The notes below the pieces were generated by a model that was given only the letters and a program-made list of their open reading frames with translations, was not told the origin of the DNA and searched no databases. From Proteles cristata cristata (lineage: Eukaryota > Chordata > Mammalia > Carnivora > Hyaenidae), in contig JAESUZ010004907.1 in NCBI GenBank assembly GCA_017311185.1, positions 620,001 to 684,000 on the forward strand: a stretch of 64,000 nucleotides of DNA, given 5' to 3'. The position numbers and the translations under genes are program-made. This document shows positions 24,326-36,300 of this stretch, in pieces (within the stretch, counting starts at the first letter, position 1; each line of letters begins with the position of its first letter).

Positions 24326-27300
24326 CTGAAGAAATAAGATAAAAATAATTTGTGATATTACAGGTTTCATTTTAATGTAAGCTTTCAGCTAAAATTAGAT
24401 GACGATAATATAAGTCACACAGTTCTAATCCTTATTTAAATGTGTTGTCAACTTTTAGAAACTTACATTATTTCAACAGACGGATTTCTCCTGGACTATA
24501 GATAACATATGAGCATGGACTCTGAGTGTAGCTAATACTTCCTTTAACTGTAAACAGAGATATCCTTTAGGTATTTCATGCACAGAATCCATTTCAACCA
24601 TGTTATTAACACTTTTTTCAGAGTATAAAATATCTTAGCAGCAGATGACCCAGAAAAACATACTTTGATTGGCCCGTGTCAAGGTGAGTTTCTAACCACC
24701 AAAGGTATAAGTCATAAGGATAATTTTAAAAAATGACTCTCACATATTCCTGGTTATAACTCAACTAAGGTTATAAACATATCCCTTAGAGGGAATCAAT
24801 GAACAAATAAAAATGGTACCTTATGAGTACAACGTATGTACAAATGAATGTTAAAATGACATTTAAAAGTTCTTTAAAGTACTTGTCAATAGCACAATTA
24901 TACTTTATCTACACTACAATTTATATTATGAAGAATTTGCTAAGCAGAAAGTTAACTCCAATCAGAATTATAATTTTTAAACGAGTAAAGTCCAATGAAG
25001 GTTTTAGTACATTTGCTATATCAAGCCAAATTTGATCTCACTTTGCTTGGTTTTAGCAACAGTGCAAAACTGCAATTTTTTAACAGTTTTCTTTTTGAGT
25101 GATTCCTGAGTTTGCATTAGTATGTGACCAGCTTACAGAGGATGCTCACACAGCTATTATCGTTTTATTTTCCTTCTGTCAAAAACTTACTTAGAAAGTG
25201 TATCTAATGAATTTCCTGTTTCTCTCCTCACGCCGCATGGTTTTATTTGGATGAGTATAACCACGTATAAAACTGCAGTCAAGCTCACCTGTGTGTACTA
25301 TTGAATCTTTGTATCAAACGACTCCCATCTGCTAATCTGATTTGAATTTTGGTCGTTGGCACTGAATCATCAATAAGAACAACGGCATTAAGTATGGATT
25401 TATCCTCCTCTTCCGGGGACGAGGGGGAACTGACTATCTCAGGCGTGAGGCTAAGAAGGAAGAATTGGAGAATGAGAACACAAGTCTGAGCACATAAGAC
25501 ACGAACCAGTGAAGACAGTGGAATCATCACTGGCGTCCGCAGCTGACTCTCCAGGTTTCCCGCCTGTGACTTCTGGGCCAGCCACAACACGGCTTCCTTT
25601 GAGACTCCCACAATTCTTCCACCCTCTTTCATTATACTAAAGTTAGCTCGTGTCCTAGGATTCTAATTTAGTTTATCCAATCTCTTGCACAAGCTTAACT
25701 CTGTAGGGTGCCTGGGGGCTCAGTCAGTTGAACTTCCAAAACTTGACTTCAGGTCAGGTCATGGTCTCACGGTTTGTGGAATTGGGCTGTTCCTGTACTT
25801 TAATGCTTTCTGTTTAAAACAGATTCGGACTGGGGCACTTGGTGGCTCAGGAGGTTGGGCATCTGACTTTGGCTCAGGTTAGGATCTCACAGTTCATGGG
25901 TCTGAGGCCCGAGTTCAGCTGTGTGCTGACAGCTCAGAGCCTCGAGCCTACTTCAGATTCTGTGTCTCCCTCTCTCTCTGCCCCTCCCACCCCGCTCTCA
26001 CTCTGTTTCTCAAAAATAAATGAAACACGTTAAAAAAAATTTTTTTTAAACAGACTCTGGATAGAAGCTTCCTCTCAAAATATAAAAAGAACCAAGTAGG
26101 GAAACTAGGTAAGGAAAGCTGTTTCATGTGTTTTTTTTTAGAAGATGTGTATATGTCAAAATGAAATTATGTGGAATAATAACATTTGAGAACCGGGATG
26201 GATTTACAGAGTAGTTTCGGCCAACCATACCACTTTATAGGAAAAAACAAAGTCACAGAGACTGAAAGACAGTTTCAAAGCCACAGGAGATAGCTAGTGG
26301 GGCAAGCTGGTTAGCAAGGTATAAAAACACATTTTAAAAACTTATGGTAACTTTAATATTTAGCCTCCAAAGTTATACATCTTTACTACATATTAAAACA
26401 TTCTCCTGATCATTCAGCTGACCAAAATATAATGACATTTTCAATATAGTGTTTGTAGGTTTCAAGTATTACATTAAAAAGAAAATAAAGAGAGGGAAGT
26501 TAACTGATAAAACAAACTTTCTAGGCAAACGGGAGGAAAGGATGTAGGTTGGTCGCAAGAGAAGTGAGTCCCGTGCTCAGAAGAGAAGCATCTTCTAACT
26601 TAAGAGACGGCAGGAAGGATGGAGTTCATAAACTGGAGGCTAAGAGGAATATAGTAAGAAAGTTAATTCTTGTCAGGCTCTGTTTTCTCAGGGAAGCTGG
26701 AAGGAAAAAAACCCTGCTGAGGGCAGGAAACATTTGGGATGGGCCCTTTGAGAGACGGAGAAGGCAGCCTGCCCGTCCGTCTGGGGGTGTCCAGGGTGGG
26801 GGCGCAGACATCGCCAACAGTACTGGACGACACTGGGGCAGACAAATCCGAAGGCTGAACAGCAGGGCAAGGGGCTGCAGAATGGCTGGGATAAGAAAAG
26901 GCAGAAATGAGAAGAAAAGGCAGGAAGGAAAGGACTGTTCGGTTTTAGAGAAGAGAGCCCTTAGGGTCCAGGGATCAAGAGGAAGTCAAAACTCAGAGTG
27001 GCCGAGTGGTAGATGGGTTCTTCCACGCTGCACGCTATGAACACAGGCAGTGGCTGCTCTGAAGCAGAGAGATGGCTTCTGATCATGATCTGTGTCATCA
27101 TACACTCGAGCTCACGAGCCTACAGCGACGGTGCACAGCAATTTACCGCCCCACTAACCAAGGCCTGCATCCTAACACTGATTCTTGGTCACACATTTAC
27201 ATAAGAAAGAATATGTACAAAGCAGAGAGGTGGCTGGGCATTTTACCTGTGTTCTGAATTAAAACTCATGAACTCAATAAACGTTCAGAAATGAGAAGTG

Positions 27301-30300
27301 CTAGAAAACATTTTGAAAAATATATCTGGCGGTCATAGTTATAAAAACAAAGGGGAGGAAGAAATCAACCAGGAGACAGCCGAGCCGTGTTGGTGGTAAG
27401 GAGAGAGCAGGGAGGGAATTTCCAAGTAGGTCTGTGAGCAGGCACTGAAGGCTTTGGGTCCTAAGAAAAGCCAGGGCAACCCGTGTTCCTGGATTCTCTG
27501 CACGTCTCAGAGGTCAGTCTCTATCAGGAGAAAAGGACACAGAAAGGGAGACTCGAGGTATGAAGGGCAAGTATAAATAACTGAGGTGAATTCTTCCCTC
27601 TCTTGAGAAATGTGAGGGGAGCAGAGAACCAGTGTGCACGAGGCAAGTGAAAAGCACGTGGACGGGAAGGCATCACATGGAAAGGAACAAAGGACGCGCT
27701 AACAAGGGTACGCTGGAAACATGGCCCATGTCACCATTTTACGCGCCACTTACGTGGACAACGAGGCTAACTTTTACCGAAAGATTTACGGGATTTATGA
27801 AAATTCTTTTAAGCCACGCTGTTCTAGAGGAGCCCACTCACAGACACATTATGCAATGCACGTGGGTTTCTGAGCCGCACTAGGCAAAGTCCTAGGGGAT
27901 CTTTGGAAACATCTCCAAGGCAGTTCCTTCCTCCTACAATCCATGCTCAGGTTTTACCAAGTGTTTTACATGCTGGGTTTCCCTAACTTGAAGAAAGAGT
28001 TTAGTGGCTTAAAATACACTGGAAACAACCAACTTCAGCACACTGCTCTTGATGCAAAAGCTCAGCAGACAGGCAAGATTATAGACAAGACCTACGATAC
28101 GGGTTGTTTAATCTAATCAACAGCCCTGTACAATTTCCCGTTTTGCGCCTGTGTACTCAGAAAGAGGGAGGAAGGCACAGTGGTGGAAAGCACAGACTCA
28201 AGCCAGAATGTGGGGTGTGAATGCCACAGAGGAGCCACTTCCTAGCTCAGTCACCTTGGGCAAACCACTGTGTCGGCAAGTGAAGTAATCACAGGATCTG
28301 TACTCAAGAGGTGTGAGGGTGAAGTGAGTCAATGTGCGTTAAAGTGCTCTCTGGGCCAGGGATGTGGTAACTGCTATCTAGGTATTAGCTACTAATATTA
28401 TCACTAGATTTGCATATCTAATTCCCCCAGCAAGGTCTTTACAGTTCATGGTTTCGTTTTTACTCTCTAGGTTATTTAGCTTTTTCTTATTCTCTAATAA
28501 AATCCAAGTTGAACAAAGGTAAGTATTTTTCTGATTTTAGGATTTTTACCTTCCAAGTTTTTGTCCTTCTCCACTAAAAGCCTTGAACCTCAATCTAGGT
28601 TTTATGTATTCTTGATCCTGATGGTCCTCCATATCCAAGTTCACATGGCCGCCGTGAACCAGACGCTGAAGCTCCAGGGGAATCTCTCTTTTGGAAAGGG
28701 AAAAGGGTTTTAGTGAGTTTAGAAAAAATTAACCTATGCTGCTGACATTATTACAATCAAGTTGTGAGCTACACTGGGAAACAGTAATTTCTGCTTAAAT
28801 TATAATCTAGAAATTTCCATGATGACTGATTCGTCCCTGTAGGTATTTTCTTCTTCAAGCTGCATCCATTATGATGCCTCCAGCTTTGCTTTTCTATTTC
28901 AAAACTGCTTTGGCTATTCGGGGTCTTCTGTGGTTCCATATACATTTTAGGATTGTTCGTTCTGGTTCTGTGAAAAATGCTGTTGGTATTTTAACAGGGA
29001 TTGTATTACATGTGTAGATTGCTTTGGGTAGGATACACATTTTAACAGTATTTGTTCTTCCGATCCATGAGCATGGAATGTCTTTGCATTTCTTTGTGTC
29101 TTCTTTAATTTCTTTCACAATGAGGGATCACTTCACACCTGTCAGAATGGCGAAAATAAAAAACACAAGAAACAGCAGCTGTTGGCCGGGATGTGGAGAA
29201 AAAGGAACCCTTATGCACTGCTGGTGAGAATGCAAACTCGTGCAGCCACTCTGGAAAACAGGATGGAGGTTCCTCAAAACATTAAAGATAGAACTACCCT
29301 ATGATCCAGCAATTGCACTAGTGGGTGTATATACAAAGAATTTAAGAACACTGATTCAAAAGAACACCACCCCCTGTATTTATAGCCACACTGTTTACGA
29401 TAGCCGAAACATAGAAGTAGCCCAAGTGTCCATCAACTGATGAACAGATAAAGGTGTGGTATATACACACAGTGGAATATTAGTCAGCCACAAAAAAGAA
29501 TGAAATCCCACCATTTGCAATGATGTGGATGAAGCTAGAGTATCATGCTAGGTGAAATACTCAGAGAAAGACAAATACCATATGATTTCACTCATATGTA
29601 GAATTTAAGAAACAAGTGAGAAGAAGAAAAAAGAGAGACAAACCAAGAAACAGACTGTTAGCCATAGAGAAGGAGCTGATGGTTATCAGAGGGATGGTGG
29701 TGGGGTGTGGGTGAAATAGGTGGGGAGATTAAGCTCATATTTGTGATGAGCACTGGGTGAGGCAGGATCGATCGTGATACTGAGCATCTGGAATGAATAG
29801 AACGCTGGATGATGACCGCAGTGCAATCAGAATCTGTAAAAAAGCTGCATCACATTATTCCTTAGAGGTTCTCAATATAGGGACTTTTTGTCGTCACGGT
29901 GATCTTGGAGTGCTTCTAACACTTAGCCAAATAGTAAGACGGCGACTTATACCTAAACAAACACTAGCAGATAGTTAACACAGATATTTACTTCTAAACT
30001 CCCTGGAAGAACTTGAAGTTTGAAAGCGGACAGGGGTCTCACACTGGCGTGGGACCCGTGAGTGCCGCTGCTGGCCGGGGGCTGCCACGGCGATTCATCT
30101 CGCCTCGCCAGCCCCTGTCTTGGGTTCCACAGGACGACTGGAGGCCCTGCCAGACACTCAAGGGACGAAGCGCTGTGCGTGATGTCTGAGGCTAGAACTT
30201 CCGGCTTAGGGTCCGTCTTACACAAAAGCAAAACCTTTTTTTTGGGGGGAGGGGGCACTGCATTAACGTACTACGGAAATTTCAGGAATGTGTGTATCAT

Positions 30301-33300
30301 ATAAACTGACAGAAGACTACACTTTGTTTTGCCTGGAACTTTGCCAAGTCCTTGACTGCAGGGCCACTGAGAGTGACTATGCTGCCAAAGTCACATACCT
30401 CATCCTTCCACTTTTACGCTTGTCGCATTTTCTTGAGAGGTGCCAGACTGCACACAGGCACAAATTACATGCCTCCTTTTATCATGCCTTCCGGCGTGGG
30501 CAGGCGGAAGCATTTATAAACTGAAATATGTGGGGCGCCTGGGTGGCTCAGTCGGTTAAGCGTCCGACTTTCGCTTAGGTCATGATCTCGCGGTTCGTGG
30601 GTTCGAGCCCCGCGTCGGGCTCTGTGCTGACTGCCAGCTCAGAGCCTGGAGCCTGTTTCAGTCTGTGACTCCCTCTCTCTCTGACCCTCCCCTGCTCACG
30701 CTGTCTCTCTCTGTCTCTCTGTCTCTCTCTCTCTCTCCTAGAAATAAATAAAAAACATTAAAAAAAAAAGAAATATGTGCAATTTTATTATAAATTACTT
30801 TCCTTTATTTCAATATATTTAGGGTAAATTTTATATCCTATTTTGGGGCAATAATACACACGGACCGACTGTATTACCTGTGAGTTCTTCTTTGAGGATA
30901 GTGAAGATGGTGGTACAAAATATCTGTCATAAAAAGAGAATGGTGATCCTGGACTTGACAACCACTATCTGACATCAATCATTTTGTTTAAGGAGACTTT
31001 TTAAAAACTGTTCTTCATCATAATTTGTAGTTCAAATTAAAACTCCTCAAAAAACTCTTTTAGGATACCGTGACTGCTTCAATGTTAGCCCACAGAGGCT
31101 ATGGATTCTTTTCATTTAAGAATAAATGAGTTTTCATCTACATTATTGTACATCGGAATGTTCTTGCCTTCCACCATCTTGAAATGAGCATCAATTTCAA
31201 TAGCAACGCTGACTTTCACTTAGCACATCTTTACTTCCCCACCCAGCTGCTCCCAGCTCTGCCCAGTGACTGCAGGTTTCCAGGCCCACAGCACTGACTT
31301 AAACTATCATTTCCATCTATTTACCGTCACCACATACTGCCTTCGAGGACAGCTTCCCACCTGTCTTCAGCCTGTCGCCTACAGCATGTAGGCATTTTTG
31401 GTACCATTTTTTGGTATCCTAACATTATCTTTGTAGAATTCAAATTCAAAATTCATGCTACTTAGTGTCATAAAAATACCATTCCTTTAGAGGTTCCTGG
31501 CTCCATCAACGCCAGTGAGTTTCGCCTCTACTCCACTTCGGCCACTCTCCTTGGACATATCTTGTCTGTACCACTTGGACGAACTACAGAGATGATCCCT
31601 GAAAGTACAGTCTTACCTGCACCACTTGGAAAAGCCCCAGCTTCAGTTCCTGGATGGCACATAATCTCCTACTCCAGGCCCTTCACTGCTACTTAAATCT
31701 CCCGCTTCCTCACGAACCTTTTCTGTTTACTTGTATTTCTACTTAGGAATGATCACGTTGTCAGCCAGTGACCGCACACTGCAGAAAAGCTTTTACAACC
31801 ACAGCAAAATCACTTGATTCCTCATCCTTCAGCAAGAAGGGCTGGTGAGCTGTGATGTTCTTCCGATGGGTCAGATCACTGCATGTCTGGTTTACTTTCA
31901 CAAACCGTAACTTCAAACTAACCTTATGAAATCTTCTGGCAGCAGCAACACCACCTTAAAAAATGTTTAATAGAAGCTGCTGAATTTCAGGCATCTAGAC
32001 ACGCAACGAGGGTCATCCTGCTAACAGTGAGCAGGAGAGTAGCTTGGAGGATGGCAGCTGCATGCTAATCAATGCACTGATTTACTACATTAAGATGCTT
32101 CTTCTCAGAATTGGGCCCATAGCTTGATCAGATTTTCGAAAGGGCCAATGTCTACTGTCCCTCCTCACCAAGTTAAGAACCAGAGACTTACCAAGAGCAA
32201 CATACCCTTTAAATACGTAAAAAATAACCTTCCCCCAGCAACCGTCACATAATACATTGCAGTATCTTACAAAAGATCCCCCCTTAGTAACAAATAGAAC
32301 ACAAGTAATACATCTTACCCTTTTTTAACAGACTCCAGAAACTGAGCGTTTGGGGGGTCATTATATGGTCTCAGCTCTCCATCATCTAAACTGAAACCAT
32401 TGCTCCACAGTTTAAGCAAAATCTGAACCTTTTTTAGGAAAAAACACAAAGAAAGACAAGAATCCATCTGTACCAAATATAAGCTTCCACCGTGATATTT
32501 CACAACACACTAAGCCATCTACTTTATTTAAAATGTGGAGTTATTATTTTTTATCCACAGTTAAAATAAAGGCCTAAATGAAAGCACGTGTTTGCTTCGC
32601 AGATGTGCATGTAGCTTAACAAACCAACAACGGCTGAAATACCAAAGGTCCCACAGCTCGACCCTGGCCTTGAAGTCCCATTATCCTGGGTCACTGAGAA
32701 AAGGAAAGGATGGAGAGCATACAGCTGTCACTCCCACGCCCCCCCCTTCTCACTCATCTGTGCCCACCTCCCTGCAGGCCACAGGGCTTGCGTGTTTATG
32801 TCAAGGGGCAAGAGAGAATTTCCAAGGACCCTCCAAGGCTACACTAGGCATGTTTAAATGAAATTGAAACTCCACATTTAAAAATTGAAACTCCACATTT
32901 AAAAATTGAAACTCCACCTTTTAAAAGGCACAAACAAAGCCTGAGTGTAGGGGTCTCCCTGTTTACAGCTCAGCTTTTCCTGTATTCGGACAGTTTGCCA
33001 CTTACTGTAATTTTTACTGTATGTATGTAAAGCTCGTTTTGACAGCGAATCAGACATTCTTTCAACATACAGAAAACACCTGCAATCTAAATACAAGGCA
33101 CAACGGAGATACAAAATATAAAATTTGAGACTAAAAGCTTACACGGTAATCCTTTTAAAATTCATGCTTCAAAAAATAACAGAAAAAAGATTATATTACA
33201 AGTTTTTAAATTTAAAACAGTAGTAACTAGAGGCAAATATCTACAATTTTTCATCTTGCTACTGTACCTACATCTTGCAGTTGATTTTCTCCATAGATAT

Positions 33301-36300
33301 ATTCGGACCGCTTACAAAAGGAATTACCCAATCTATATCCTCCACCTGTAAATGACTAAAATACACAGCAAATGAGCTAAAAATTCACTAAGGTTTATAG
33401 TGAAAAATGTTTTAATGTATGATATATATTTTAAAACTGGATCAGTTATAATTAGCCCAAATGGTTTATACTTTTGAGGAAAACTTTATATTGAAATGAA
33501 GCTCTTATGTTACAGAGAAGTATACTCAAGAAATTATGTTTCTTCCCATGAAAATATTAGTGACCCAAGTTGAAATGATTTAGGCCAATCTTATATTTAA
33601 AAATGCATTTACATACTGAAATATTTTCAAATATAAGCAGATTTTAAAAAGCCACCATTAATATTTCATGTCTTATAAAAATTATGTTTCAATCATAGTT
33701 CACAAAGTAAATAACAGTTTCACAGAGCTAAGGAAGAACTTTATAAATGGGTATAAACTACCCTGAAGAAAGGCTGCATATTTTTTTTATAAGTTGCTTT
33801 TACTTAACTGTAACAATCTACTATGATTGTACTTTTTGGTTTTATTGTACTGACCGCAAGGTCTCCTATTTTTCAGGGAGGAAAGCTTATGAAGTAAAAA
33901 TGCCATTCCTCTTAATCACCCATGTCATAAACGAGCTTTTAATGATCACATATCTTTCTTTTCTATAGACTAATCCATAAAAAGAAAAAAGATACATTGG
34001 ACTTTGTCAAAATTAAAAACTTGTGTTCTGTGACAAGCCCCGGTAAGAGGGTGAAAAGACAACTACAACCTGGAAGAGAATATCTGTGATCTGGGGCGTC
34101 TGGCTGGCTTCAGCTCAGGACAGGATCTCAGAGTATCATGAGTCTGAGTCCCGCATGGGGCTCTGTGCTGGCAGCGAGGGGCCAGCTTGGGATTCTCCCT
34201 CTCTCTCTGCCCCTCCCCTGTCCATGCTATTTCTGTCTCTCTTCAAACAAAAAAACTTAAATATATATATTTGCAATTTATATTTGACAAGACGCATACC
34301 TCTTAAAAAGTGTAAAGAACCTTCAAAACAGTGACAAACCAACCTGAAAATAGGCCAAAGTCATTGCTGTAGGCATAGTAAAGATAACGGCAAGTAAGCA
34401 CATGGAAAGGTGTTCAATATCCCTAGCCATTAGGAAAATGCAAACTAACATCATTGGCCATTAGGAAAGTGACAATTTAAACCACAATGAGTTATAACTA
34501 CACACTGATCACAAGGACTAAAATTTAATTTTTTTAAATGTTTCTTTTTTTGACAGAGAGACAGAAAGGATGTGAAAGGGGGAGGGTCAGAGAGAGAGGG
34601 AGTCACAGACTGAAACAGGCTCCAGGCTCCGAGCTGGCAGTCAGCACAGAGCCCGACGCGGGGCCCGAACCCACGAACCACGAGATCATGACCTGAGCCG
34701 AGGTCGGACGCTCAACCGACTGAGCCCCCAGGCGCCCCCAACGGCTGAAATTTAAACCGGTGACCACAGCCCGTGCTGGCGAGAATGGAGAGGCCGGGCG
34801 CCATCCCCTGCGGAAGAGCCGCAGGCTCTAAGAGGCTGACGGCGCGCTGGGCCCGGGAGCAGCCCCGGCCTCCCGGCCCCACCCCGGGCAAGGAACGCGG
34901 GGTCCCTGAGCCCCCAGCCACCTCGCCCGGGGCAGCCCCGCACCGGAAACCCCCACCGTGGTCAGGACGCCAGTGCGCGGCCCGGCGGCGGCGCCTCCAT
35001 GCCCGGGTGCGACTCGGGCCCGGAGAACACGCTGCGGGGCTGCTTGGCCCGCGGGTCGCGCCGCTGCTCCCCTGGGTGCGCGGCGGGGGTGGGTCCGAGC
35101 CCGGACGGCCGCGTCCGTGATGCAGCCCCGGGGGAAGCGGGGAGCGCGCGGGGCCTGCGCGGGGCCGCACACTCACGGAATCCCTGACTCTTCGTTATGA
35201 AAAGTCAACAGAGAAGGTTCACAGAAGTGTGAAACCTCGCTGCAACTTTCCATCATTAACACAGAGATTACAGTCTTATAAAAATAGAGCGAATTTAAAC
35301 TAGAAATATGGGGGCGCCTGGGGGCTCAGTCGGTTAAGCGACCGACTTCGGCTCAGGTCATGATCTCGCAGTTCGTGGGTTCGAGCCCCGCGTCGGGCTC
35401 TGTGCTGACTGCCAGCTCGGAGCCTGGAGCTGCTTCTGATTCTTTGTCTCCCTCTCTCTCTGCCCCTCCCCTGCTCACGCTGTCTCTCTCTCTTTCTCTC
35501 TCTCTCTCTGAAATAAAACATTAAAAAAAATTTTTTTTAAATAAAACAGTAAAAAAAAAATGTAGTTAGAAAACGATGTTTGCAAATAATATAAACACCT
35601 ACAGAGGAGATCAAATATATAAACAGTGTAGTTCGTGTTTAAATTTAGCACTTACCTTAGATTTGTTATCACCCGAGGCTCTTGGGGCTTCGTTCAGAGG
35701 GACAGCCCCATGTTCTCTTGCCTCCTTGAAAAGCTCATTCACAATTTTCCCAGGTGAAGGTCGAACTATGTGTAATCCACTGTATTCACGTTCACTTGAG
35801 TACAACCTTTCAACATTGAAGTGCATGAAGAAAAACAGCGTACAAACGTAAACTCCTTTAAAGTAAAGAGCTACAGTCTCAGGAGGTAACTTTTGTTTAA
35901 GAAGAACCATTTCTACGACTTCTATGGAAATATTTAATTAAGAATGGGATTAAGGAACGAAAGGATAAACAGTTCATACACTTTCTCATGATGGGTGTGT
36001 GGAGACCATGGGAGTCAAGCTCAGCATCTCACACGAGAACTGGCTTGTCACTCCTCTCCCCCTTCTGTAACTGCTGATCAAACGCATCTCTTGCACAACA
36101 TGGGCCCCCTTGGTGTGGCGGGCAAAGCAGTGTGGACCATCACGATTAAGACTCTTCCCGTGAGGAATCCACACTCAGTAGGGACCTGGTTAGTGAAGGT
36201 CTAGGCATAGGGAATTTATTCCGCAGAGGTTTTTGGATTCAAAAATTGTAATTCTCTGTGTCAAAGGTAAATAATTTAGACCACAAAGAATATTTCCAGT

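Larger units (their letters stand above)
33965..34790 (+). mobile_element. Old LINE-1 ORF2 fragment interrupted by two SINEs, UBXN2B intron 3
   Basis: The sequence GGACTTTGTCAAAATTAAAA near 33999 and AACCACAATGAGTTATAACT near 34480 are recognisable ORF2 stretches of an old LINE-1. SINEs at 34093-34258 (+) and 34529-34739 (-) split it. The last recognisable LINE-1 bases (GTGCTGGCGAGAATGGAGAG near 34773) run directly into the CpG island. Confidence 0.7.

Noticed and set aside
28894..29440. Reverse-transcriptase-like short ORFs as a possible gene
   Set aside because: They are truncated, frameshifted LINE-1 ORF2 remnants in two orientations.
30532..30610. Possible tRNA gene (A and B box-like sequence in the SINE head)
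   Set aside because: It is the tRNA-derived head of a CAN-SINE, present in dozens of copies with a SINE body and A tail.
34712..35200. Frames of 62-154 codons on both strands in the intronic CpG island
   Set aside because: Low-complexity Ala/Arg/Gly/Pro products in competing frames with no recognisable domain.
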